A stretch of 64,000 bases of DNA from Puniceicoccaceae bacterium Marseille-Q1082 (GTDB lineage: Bacteria > Verrucomicrobiota > Verrucomicrobiia > Opitutales > Intestinicryptomonadaceae), in the NCBI GenBank assembly GCA_904424815.1, contig CAJGBI010000001.1, positions 1,016,508 to 1,080,507 on the forward strand. The letters are read 5' to 3'. Positions 8,563 through 15,914 of the stretch are shown in pieces. Numbering within the stretch: position 1 is the first letter of the stretch; the number at the start of each line of letters is the position of its first letter. The position numbers and the translations under genes were made by a program. The notes beneath the pieces were generated by a model, which ran no database searches, had not been told where the DNA came from, and was given only the letters and a program-made list of their open reading frames with translations.

Positions 8563-8580
8563 AAATTTGGGGACAATTCG
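8563..8580 (+). promoter_or_regulatory. second copy of the TTGGGGACAATTC box
   Basis: The 13 bases at 8567-8579 equal those at 5232-5244. The surrounding dyad is weaker than at the first site (AAATTTG-GGGA-CAATTCG). It lies in the divergent gap between the 350-residue gene and the second MBL gene, 42 bases before the ATG. A TATTAT is at 8605-8610. Confidence 0.5.
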
Positions 8581-8621
8581 CAACATTAACTTTACGCGAA
8601 TATCTATTATTATCGCTGTTT

Positions 8622-9563
8622 ATGGAAAAACTTAGCGAAAGACAATTAGAGCGTTTAAGATTTGCGGAAATAGAAGTTATCAAGAAGGCGATTCAGCGCA
8701 TGGAGCAGTCCAGCCTCGATGCCGGCAAAATAAAATTAAGGCGCGATAGAATGGAAGATATATATGCCCATATCTGTGCTGATACAGTAAAAGGAATCTT
8801 AGAATTTGCACCGTCTCTGCAAAAAGTCAACCGAGTCTATCTTGAGAAAAACATAAAAAATAGGTTAAAATCTTTTGATTATAGACTGGGAACGCGATTT
8901 CTTGATTATTCAAAAAGCTCAATATTTAAAGCGGTAGCGCCAATTAGATTTATTGAGAATACCAAGCACGCGATATGTGCCCAGATATTGACTCGCTCTT
9001 TAAACTGCCTATTTGATATAGGGTTAACGAAAGAAAGTATAGGGTACATAGATTGCTGCGATATTGATTGTGTTTTCATAACACATGATCACTTAGACCA
9101 TTGCTCGGGATTGGAGTTTTTCCCGCAAGACACGAAAACGATATTTGTTGCAAACAAACCTACTCGAGACGCTATATTCAAACAAATTCCTGTTGCAAAA
9201 AAATTAAAGTGGCAAACATTTAAAACAGGGGAAGACTTTAAAATTCAAGATATGGCGGTATTAACTATACCTCTGAAACACGACTGCATAGAAAACGTTG
9301 CCTACAAACTAAATGACGAGATGTTACAATCTGTCTATATGGTGGATTTTGGAGAATGGTCGGAAAGTGAAATCGAATTTTGCAACGAAGCCGATAGAAT
9401 TATAATAGAGGCATACTACGATGAGACCAAACCTATTAAAAAATCTCCATTGGAATTGCGGAGAAGAAGCTTCCACGGACATCTTTCCATTCAGGCTGCA
9501 AATGAGTTTATCAAAAAGTTAACTCCTAAAACGGACCGGGAAATTTATTTCTGCCATTGTTAA
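8622..9563 (+). CDS. MBL-fold hydrolase with N-terminal extension
   Basis: 313 residues. HDHLDH at residues 155-160 is the metal site; further ligands are likely His in PLKHDC and Asp in YMVDFGEW, and the chain ends at CHC where a final His is expected. About 110 charged helical residues precede the MBL fold and match nothing I know. The protein may have lost a little of its C-terminus, since the family usually runs past this His. It could be an RNase Z-like nuclease. The PHP-type relic begins 20 bases downstream, so the two were probably co-transcribed. Confidence 0.8.
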   Translation: MEKLSERQLERLRFAEIEVIKKAIQRMEQSSLDAGKIKLRRDRMEDIYAHICADTVKGILEFAPSLQKVNRVYLEKNIKNRLKSFDYRLGTRFLDYSKSSIFKAVAPIRFIENTKHAICAQILTRSLNCLFDIGLTKESIGYIDCCDIDCVFITHDHLDHCSGLEFFPQDTKTIFVANKPTRDAIFKQIPVAKKLKWQTFKTGEDFKIQDMAVLTIPLKHDCIENVAYKLNDEMLQSVYMVDFGEWSESEIEFCNEADRIIIEAYYDETKPIKKSPLELRRRSFHGHLSIQAANEFIKKLTPKTDREIYFCHC

Positions 9564-9583
9564 ATCCAAATTTAGATATAAAA

Positions 9584-9800
9584 ATGAAAAATTCTGTACA
9601 TCTTCATGTTCATACGGATCATAGCTTCTTGGAGAACTGTATAAAAATTTCCAACATAATAACGCGCTAAAAAGCTTGAAATGCCAGCTGTAGCAATGAC
9701 AGACCACGGCAATCTTTGCGGGCTATGAAATTTTACAATGAGTCAAAGAGAAATGATCTTTTAAAATTTACGCACATAAAAATAATAGATGCTCCATATT
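9584..9800 (+). pseudogene. relic of a DnaE-type PHP domain
   Basis: An ATG at 9584 opens MKNSVHLHVHTDHSFLENC, the hallmark start of the polymerase III alpha PHP domain (HLHVHS.YSLLDG). It meets a stop after 28 codons. In another frame AKKLEMPAVAMTDHGNLCG (about 9666-9725) continues the domain, and after another shift AMKFYNESKRNDLLKFTHIKII follows up to a stop near 9800. The order and spacing fit one ancestral protein broken by several frameshifts. Past about 9800 I cannot follow the homology. It lies next to an MBL gene, about 5 kb from the intact DnaE-like gene that lacks exactly this domain. Confidence 0.75.
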
Positions 9801-10276
9801 AAAATATAAACACGAAAGGTATGGAGAAAATAGTATCGTAAACATTATAATATTTCACAAATTTAATGCAAAATAAGCATTCAAAGGCATTACACGCGTA
9901 AACGGCATATAAGTCGACAACTATAAAAACATAAATAAAATATTTAAAGAGGCGAAAAAAACTATAATGCACTATACAGCAAGTAGGTGGCAGACTTGCA
10001 AGGTCATCATAGGCGCTAACATATATAAGCTCGTCCCAACAATGATTGACGATAGAAATCTTATGATACAATTTATTATATGCTACAAAAGTGTTAGACA
10101 GAAAATTGCGAATTTGGAGATGTGCGACGGGACGTCTATCTTGTTGAAATTTTTTGGGACAAAAATTCGCCTTTTTAAAAAATTCAAAAATTTGTCATTT
10201 TAAGACGTTATACGAGGCTTTTTCTCCGCCAGTTTTTAAGCGTAAAAGGCAGATTTGCATTAAGTTGGGTCAACAC
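9801..10276. other. AT-rich decayed sequence before the IS element
   Basis: No intact gene. The stretch probably contains further remains of the PHP/DnaE relic, since it has the same AT-rich composition and short broken frames, but no motif is readable. Confidence 0.4.
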
Positions 10277-11555
10277 CAAAGGTTGTGGAATAGGTTGATT
10301 TTTTAGATTTGCCTTTCATAGATTCACCCCGCATTCCACGAGGACTCTCAGTCTGTAATTTTCAAAGTTTCTGTATCCATAGGCTCTGCGTTGTATCAAC
10401 TTCATCTTGCGGTGGAAGCCTTCCGTAATTCCGTTATTTTTTGTAAATCTCCACATTCTTATTATCGGCGCAAACCATTCGCTTATCGTTTCCGCAAGCT
10501 TCCCAAACTCTGTCGGCGCTTCGTATTTCATTATCTTCATCATTTCCTTTAACTTTCTTATGTTATCCCTGCATTGCTTTGCCGTCTGACTCTTTTTATT
10601 CAATAGCCCGCATAATCGCTCCTTAAATTCGTACGCAAGCTCTATTGCCGGATTTCCCCTAAAAAAGCTTTTAAGCCGCTCCATCTCTTGCGCTTTTAGC
10701 CTCTCTCTCCTTTTCCGCAAAGGATAAGTAATCTTTCTCTTCCACTTTACTTCTTCTTGCGCACTCTTGCAAAATTCCATAAAGTGGTGGAGCACTAATC
10801 GTATCACATGAAACCTATCCGCTACTATCTTCGCCCTCGGAAAACATCTCCTTACGATACTTCGATATCCGCTCGATAAATCCATGCACACTACCTTCAC
10901 ATTTTCCCTGCCTTTGTACGACATTAGCGCGCCTGCTATATCGATATGTCTCTTCCCTTTAATAACATCGTATACCCTGTGGTGCGATAAGTCGGCTATC
11001 GTAGTCGCAAACTTGTAACCCTTGTGGATTGTGTGCTCGTCTATTCCTATAATTTCAGGACAAGGATAGTTGATTTGCTCTTTGAGCTTTTGCTCGTACC
11101 TACTGTGGATTGCCCGCTCAACCGTGCTTGCAGATATGCGGTAAATCCGAGCAATAGCCTTATTGCAAACGTTCCGAGCGTATTCACTTACGAGCCTGTT
11201 TTTGAACCTCTCCGAGTGACGAGCGTAAGGCCTTACTCCCTCAAGCCTTTCGCGAAAGACCCTTCCGCAATCGAGACACTTGTAACGCTTGCATTTTACC
11301 TTGAGATGATAAATAGCTCCGTTTTCAGAGACGTGCTTAATATAACGCCGGTAGGAATCGTAATGTATCAAACGATGCGACCCGCATAAGCAGTCGGGTA
11401 TACCCGACTGCTTATGCTCAACTTCCGCAAGCGAAAAGTCTTGACCAACTCTTACTGTCCTGAGTATCTTGTAACCCTTGATTAACACATTGGGCATTGT
11501 AGAACATTTTTTATTCTCTTTGCCCTCTTTTTTTTCTCCCATTCCACAATCTTTG
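10277..11555 (-). mobile_element. ISL3-family insertion sequence
   Basis: One transposase gene flanked by imperfect inverted ends: CAAAGGTTGTGGAATAGG at 10277-10294, and the complement of 11538-11555, CAAAGATTGTGGAATGGG. They match at 16 of 18 positions. I saw no clear target duplication outside them, so the exact outer borders are uncertain by a few bases. Confidence 0.75.
10316..11542 (-). CDS. ISL3 family transposase
   Basis: About 408 residues, full length for the family. The N-terminal zinc-finger region has CLCGSHRLIHYDSYRRYIKH and CKRYKCLDCGRVFRE; a helix-turn-helix follows (ARIYRISASTVERAI). The DDE catalytic residues are visible in IGIDEHTI, VVCMDLSSGYRS and GITEGFHRKMK. The ATG at 11542 is preferred over an upstream TTG at 11584, because the latter lies outside the inverted end of the element. 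A further ATG (MPNVLIKG) at 11497 is possible. The gene seems intact, so the element may be active. Confidence 0.9.
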   Translation of the reverse strand: MGEKKEGKENKKCSTMPNVLIKGYKILRTVRVGQDFSLAEVEHKQSGIPDCLCGSHRLIHYDSYRRYIKHVSENGAIYHLKVKCKRYKCLDCGRVFRERLEGVRPYARHSERFKNRLVSEYARNVCNKAIARIYRISASTVERAIHSRYEQKLKEQINYPCPEIIGIDEHTIHKGYKFATTIADLSHHRVYDVIKGKRHIDIAGALMSYKGRENVKVVCMDLSSGYRSIVRRCFPRAKIVADRFHVIRLVLHHFMEFCKSAQEEVKWKRKITYPLRKRRERLKAQEMERLKSFFRGNPAIELAYEFKERLCGLLNKKSQTAKQCRDNIRKLKEMMKIMKYEAPTEFGKLAETISEWFAPIIRMWRFTKNNGITEGFHRKMKLIQRRAYGYRNFENYRLRVLVECGVNL

Positions 11556-11596
11556 ACGTAGAGCGTCAAAATTCCGGTTCGCAAGCCCGCCTTTTG

Positions 11597-11880
11597 ATTA
11601 ATTTATCTTGCGGCGGAATCCCTCCGCTATTCCGTTATTCTTACTAAACCTCTATGTCTTTATTATCGGCGCAATCCGTTCCTTATCCCTTCCGCCAGCT
11701 TTTCAAACTCTATCGGAGCCTTCTGGCTCGTTGTCCTCATCATATCCTTTAACTGCCTATCTTCCCCATGCATTTCTTTATATGCCATATCTTTTGCCAA
11801 TGCGAATCGTAGTATAAACGGAGCCTTTGGGGACTGCGAACACATCTTCGCTGTTCTGTGCATGTTCCACAATTGCGGAA
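11597..11880 (-). pseudogene. internally deleted relic of a related ISL3 transposase
   Basis: The minus-strand translation has NGIAEGFRRKI and LKDMM...APIEFEKLAEGIRNGL, matching NGITEGFHRKM and LKEMMKIMKYEAPTEFGKLAETI of the intact copy. The N-terminal two thirds are missing. A TTCCACAAT at 11865-11873 resembles the right end of the intact element. The relic lies directly beside the intact IS in the same orientation. Confidence 0.75.
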
Positions 11881-12120
11881 TAACCCAATTTACTTACACT
11901 TAATGAATTTCATATATTGTATGAATCAAATAACGCGCTCTACATTGTAAGGGTTTTCTCTTTTTTGCCCTCTGTTTCGCCAATTTAAATATAGACAAAT
12001 ATCCCGTCGTGTTCTGGCGGTCAAAACCTAAAACAACATAAAATTTTTGGATAAAGAAAAAAAATAGAACTTCGAAATTAATAGTTTGAAGAGTCGAGCC
12101 CTGTATGTTATCGTATTTCC
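11881..12120. other. intergenic region at the island border
   Basis: No gene or clear signal. Base composition moves from AT-rich island to GC-rich chromosome between here and about 13000; no tRNA or attachment repeat is visible. Confidence 0.4.
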
Positions 12121-12603
12121 ATGCGCCCTACAAATAAACAAATCGACGAAGAACTCTCCCGCATTGAATCTTCATGCCTGAAAGAAAAACGCGGCGGCCC
12201 ATTTGGGGCTTTTGTATTTGATAAAAACGGAAATATTATAGCTTCCGCCCAAAACGCGGTAATCGCTAAAAACGACCCAACCGCCCATGCCGAAATAGAG
12301 GCAATCCGCGCGGCATGCGCCAAGCTTGGAACATACGACCTATCCGGATATTCAATTTACGCGAGCGGTTATCCATGCCCCATGTGCATGTCGGCTATAC
12401 TTTGGAGCAGGATTGATACGCTATTCTATTCCGCAACTTACGCAGACGCGGAAAAAATCGGATTCAGGGACGATTTTATAAGAGTCGTTCTTGGCGGAAA
12501 TGAAAATCCAATCCCGCCAGAGCTTCTAAAAATCGAACGGATACAATCCGACCGCCTTGAAGAGATATATGAATCTTACGCAAAAACCGGAGAAATATAC
12601 TAA
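12121..12603 (+). CDS. nucleoside deaminase, guanine deaminase-like
   Basis: 160 residues of the zinc-dependent cytidine deaminase fold. HAEIEAI gives the zinc-binding His and catalytic Glu; PCPMCMSAI gives the two zinc Cys. The length and the tail DAEKIGFRDDFIRVVLGG fit bacterial guanine deaminase (guanine to xanthine) better than the tRNA enzyme TadA, but other purine or pyrimidine substrates are possible. It is a single gene with no close partner and has intermediate base composition. Confidence 0.8.
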   Translation: MRPTNKQIDEELSRIESSCLKEKRGGPFGAFVFDKNGNIIASAQNAVIAKNDPTAHAEIEAIRAACAKLGTYDLSGYSIYASGYPCPMCMSAILWSRIDTLFYSATYADAEKIGFRDDFIRVVLGGNENPIPPELLKIERIQSDRLEEIYESYAKTGEIY

Positions 12604-13056
12604 TGCCCTCCGGACAAATTCCAGAGGCGCAATCCTAATTACAGGCGCCGCGACGCGATAGACAGCCAAAGAATCCCCTTCGCGAACTTTCCGGATGGCT
12701 AAAAGCCGGCACTTCGTTTAAAAAACGAAAGGAGTCGGCGCTTGAACAGCGTTTGAAAATTCATTGCAGGACATGCCACTTTAAAGCTTTGGAATAGCCA
12801 TTGGGCAAAAATGACAAACTCTTTTGAAAATTTCCGGATTTTCATATTGAGCGGCATTTCATTGCATATAGCGGATTGTACGCTCCGGCAAGATCCACCT
12901 GCCGCGCCTGAAAAAATCAACGCAAAAAAATCTGAAAAGTTTTTTAAATTCCAAAAGGAATTTGGGAAATCATATAATAATTCGCTCTGATCCCCAAAAC
13001 GCCAAACGATGCTCAAAACTGTTGAATTTTTGGCGGGGAGTTTTTTATTTGGGGGA
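12604..13056. other. intergenic region before recQ
   Basis: No believable gene. A 35-base imperfect hairpin with core TTCGTTT-AAAA-AACGA lies at about 12705-12742 but has no T-run, so I do not call it a terminator. The minus-strand open frame through here runs into recQ and looks accidental. Confidence 0.4.
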
Positions 13057-15297
13057 ATGGAAACAATGGACGAGTTGCGCCTTACGGAGGCGCTTAAAAA
13101 GTATTTCTCCCACGAGCGTTTTAGAAAGCCGCAGGGCGAAATCGTCGCGTCCATCGTTTCGGGAAAAGATACGCTGGCAATAATGCCCACCGGAGGCGGC
13201 AAGAGCCTTTGCTACCAGCTGCCGGCCATGCTACTGGACGGGGTCACCATCGTGATATCGCCGCTCATCGCGCTGATGAAAGACCAGGTTGACGCCCTAA
13301 GGGCGCGCGGGATTCCGGCGGACATGATAAACAGCTCGCAGTCTTGGGCGAGGCAGTCGGAGGCGTTGGAGGCCCTTGCCGCGGGAAGGCTGAAGCTCGC
13401 GTACATCGCGCCGGAACGGTTTAGGGCCAGGTCGTTCGCGCGGGCGCTCTCGGGCGTCAAAATATCCCTGTTTGCGGTGGACGAAGCCCACTGCATAAGC
13501 CAATGGGGGCACGATTTCCGCCCCGACTACATGCGCCTCGGGGAGGTTCTCGAAAGCCTCGGGCACCCCGTCTGCGCGGCATTTACCGCGACCGCCACGC
13601 CGGAGGTTCGGGAGGACATCTCCAAACAGCTAATGCTCCGCGACCCAGCAGTCTACGTCTCGGGATTCGCGAGGCCCAATCTCTCGTTCAACGTCCGCGA
13701 AGTTTCGAGCAAGGCGGAAAAGGTTTCGAGAATCTGCGAGCTCGCCGCGGGCGGCGGTGCGGGCATCGTCTATTGCGCCACGCGAAAGAGCGCGGAGTTT
13801 CTGTCGGAACAGCTCGCGGGGCGCGGGATAGCCCATACGCTATACCACGGGGCGATGTCGCCGCAGGAGCGGGAGAAATCGCAGGAAGACTTCATAAGCG
13901 GAAGAAAAAACATTGCGGTCGCCACAAATGCGTTCGGCATGGGCATCGACAGGCCCGACATAAGATTCGTCTGCCACTACGAGCTGCCCGGGAGCGTCGA
14001 GGCTCTCTACCAGGAGTCCGGACGCGCCGGACGCGACGGGCAGGAATCGCGCTGCGAGATGCTTATGATGTATTCCGACAAGCGGGTTCAGGAATTTTTT
14101 ATCGAGGGTTCCAACCCTTCGCCGGATTTTATAAGAAGCGTGTACCGCGCGATAAAAAACAACGCGGACGAGTCGGCGTCGTGCCTTCTGGACATTGAAA
14201 CGATAGCGGACATTATAGCCGGAAAATTTTCCCGCCGGACGGGCGCAAAACGCCCGATGCGCGCGGGAGGGGCGAACCCCATGGCGGTTTCGAGCGCGAT
14301 ATCCATATTGAGAAAACGCGGGCTCGTCGAGCGGTTCGACGTCGCCGGCTCGAGGGTCAGGGGCACGCGGCTGCCCGATCCCGACATCGAGCCCGAAGAC
14401 ATCGTTTTCCCGCCCGGAATGCTGGAAGAAAAGCGGAGGCGCGACGAAGCCAAGCTGCGCGACGTCATCGCATACGCCTACGCAAAAGACTGCCGCCAGC
14501 GCTGGATTTTAAACTACTTTGGCGAAAAAGGCGCCGAGTGTTGCGGGAAATGCGACAACTGCGCGGCGGCAACCGGAACTTCGGACGCCCCAACGCGCGA
14601 ACTGTCGCCCATGGAACTCACCGTCGTGAGAAAGGCGCTCAGCGGGGTGGCAAGGCTTTCGAGGCGCGCCGGGCCGCGGACGTGGCTGCCGCGCTTCGGC
14701 AGGGGAATGATAGTGAAGTCGCTGCTCGGAAGCTCCGACGCCAGAATCCGCCAGCTCGGGCTGGATAAAATTTCCACGCACGCAATCCTGAAAGCTTTCG
14801 GAAAAAAATTTGTCAACAGCCTGTTCGACGCGCTCGCCGACGCGGGTCTCGTGGAGACGGCGCTCGACGGCGAATACCCGCTGCTTGGCATAACCGACGC
14901 GGGCGTGGACGTTTTGCTCGATTCCAAAACAACTGTCAGAATGCATTACCCGAGGGTTTCCCCCTCCCCCGCTCCGGATAAGCGCAAAAAGCGCGCGGAA
15001 GACCCCGCTTTTGAAGGCGGAAAGGCTCCCGAAAAGCCGCGCGGCAAAAAGGCGGCCGAAGAGCTCGATTCCTCCGACGGAAGGCTCTATGAAATCATGG
15101 CGAAAGAGCGCATGCGCCTTGCCGCCGCGCGCAAGGTAAAGCCGTACCAGATTTTTTCAAACGCCACCCTCGCGGAATTCGCACGCCTCCGCCCCCGCAC
15201 GCTGGAAGAGGCCGCGCGCATCAAGGGCGTAGGCGAGGTGAAGCTGCGCTCGACTGCGCCGTCGTTCGTCAGAATAATCGAAGAATATGGCGGATGA
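13057..15297 (+). CDS. recQ: ATP-dependent DNA helicase RecQ
   Basis: About 746 residues. The order is helicase motif I (MPTGGGKSLCYQLPA), motif II (AVDEAHCISQWGHDFRP), motif III (TATATPEVR), motif VI (QESGRAGRDG), RQC zinc site (CRQRWILNYFGE...CCGKCDNC), winged helix, and a C-terminal HRDC domain (YQIFSNATLAEFARLRPRTLEEAARIKGVG, in pieces). It unwinds recombination and repair intermediates 3' to 5'. Between RQC and HRDC is a basic linker (DKRKKRAEDPAFEGGKAPEKPRGKKAAEE, in part). I prefer the ATG at 13057, behind a GGGGGA stretch, over the ATG at 13009. A further ATG at 13069 also fits. Confidence 0.95.
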   Translation: METMDELRLTEALKKYFSHERFRKPQGEIVASIVSGKDTLAIMPTGGGKSLCYQLPAMLLDGVTIVISPLIALMKDQVDALRARGIPADMINSSQSWARQSEALEALAAGRLKLAYIAPERFRARSFARALSGVKISLFAVDEAHCISQWGHDFRPDYMRLGEVLESLGHPVCAAFTATATPEVREDISKQLMLRDPAVYVSGFARPNLSFNVREVSSKAEKVSRICELAAGGGAGIVYCATRKSAEFLSEQLAGRGIAHTLYHGAMSPQEREKSQEDFISGRKNIAVATNAFGMGIDRPDIRFVCHYELPGSVEALYQESGRAGRDGQESRCEMLMMYSDKRVQEFFIEGSNPSPDFIRSVYRAIKNNADESASCLLDIETIADIIAGKFSRRTGAKRPMRAGGANPMAVSSAISILRKRGLVERFDVAGSRVRGTRLPDPDIEPEDIVFPPGMLEEKRRRDEAKLRDVIAYAYAKDCRQRWILNYFGEKGAECCGKCDNCAAATGTSDAPTRELSPMELTVVRKALSGVARLSRRAGPRTWLPRFGRGMIVKSLLGSSDARIRQLGLDKISTHAILKAFGKKFVNSLFDALADAGLVETALDGEYPLLGITDAGVDVLLDSKTTVRMHYPRVSPSPAPDKRKKRAEDPAFEGGKAPEKPRGKKAAEELDSSDGRLYEIMAKERMRLAAARKVKPYQIFSNATLAEFARLRPRTLEEAARIKGVGEVKLRSTAPSFVRIIEEYGG

Positions 15298-15314
15298 CGC
15301 GGGCGCAAGCCCCG

Positions 15315-15704
15315 TCAGCAATGTCCGTGGCGGCAGTCGCCGCCGCCGCAGGAATGTTCGCCGCCTCCATCGTGGCAGCCGCAATGGAAATCGGGGTCGG
15401 ATTCAAGCTTTCCCGCGAGGTAGTCCTCGGCGCACTTGCGGACGTCTCCCGAAGCCCCGCCTGCAACTTTTATGCCAAGTTCCGACAGGGCGGCTACCGC
15501 GCCAGCCCCTATGCCCCCGCATATCAGCACGTCAATCTTTTTATCGCCTAATAAGCCCGCGAGCGCCCCGTGTCCGGAGCCGCCGCAGGAAATAACTTCC
15601 GCACCCGTAATTTTTCCGTCTTCCGCGTCGAATACCGCGAATTCGGGAGCGCGTCCAAAGTGCTGGAATACCGAGCCGTTTTGAGATGTCACCGCTATTT
15701 TCAT
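15315..15704 (-). CDS. NifX/NifB-type dinitrogenase cofactor domain protein with Cys/His-rich tail
   Basis: 129 residues when started at MKIAVTSQNGS (ATG at 15704, after AAAAGG); the longer open frame upstream has no similarity. The domain binds Fe-Mo cofactor or related Fe-S clusters in nitrogenase assembly; stand-alone copies occur in many anaerobes without nitrogenase and have unclear roles. The core GKITGAEVISCGGSGHGALAG and VLICGGIGAGAVAALSELG fit the family. The last 23 residues are almost only Cys, His, Gly and Asp (HCGCHDGGGEHSCGGGDC...), a probable metal-binding tail. It converges on recQ, 17 bases from its stop. Confidence 0.8.
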   Translation of the reverse strand: MKIAVTSQNGSVFQHFGRAPEFAVFDAEDGKITGAEVISCGGSGHGALAGLLGDKKIDVLICGGIGAGAVAALSELGIKVAGGASGDVRKCAEDYLAGKLESDPDFHCGCHDGGGEHSCGGGDCRHGHC

Positions 15705-15914
15705 ACCTTTTGGAATAATGAAAGCATTTTGAAACGCGCCTGAGAAAAAATCAAGCCTTCGCGGCTCCCGCAGATTTATGCGCCCTCGCGGCCGTGCAAA
15801 GAGACTCCGCGCGCGGCGGGCGAACCTCCGCCCCTGCGCATCGCGCACCATCTCCGTCCCCGCGCGCGGTACAATTTTATTGAAGCGCGCGCGGAAATTT
15901 TGTACTTTTTACGA

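Noticed and set aside
12699-13202. Minus-strand open frame of 167 codons
   Set aside because: It overlaps the start of recQ in antisense and has no recognisable domain.
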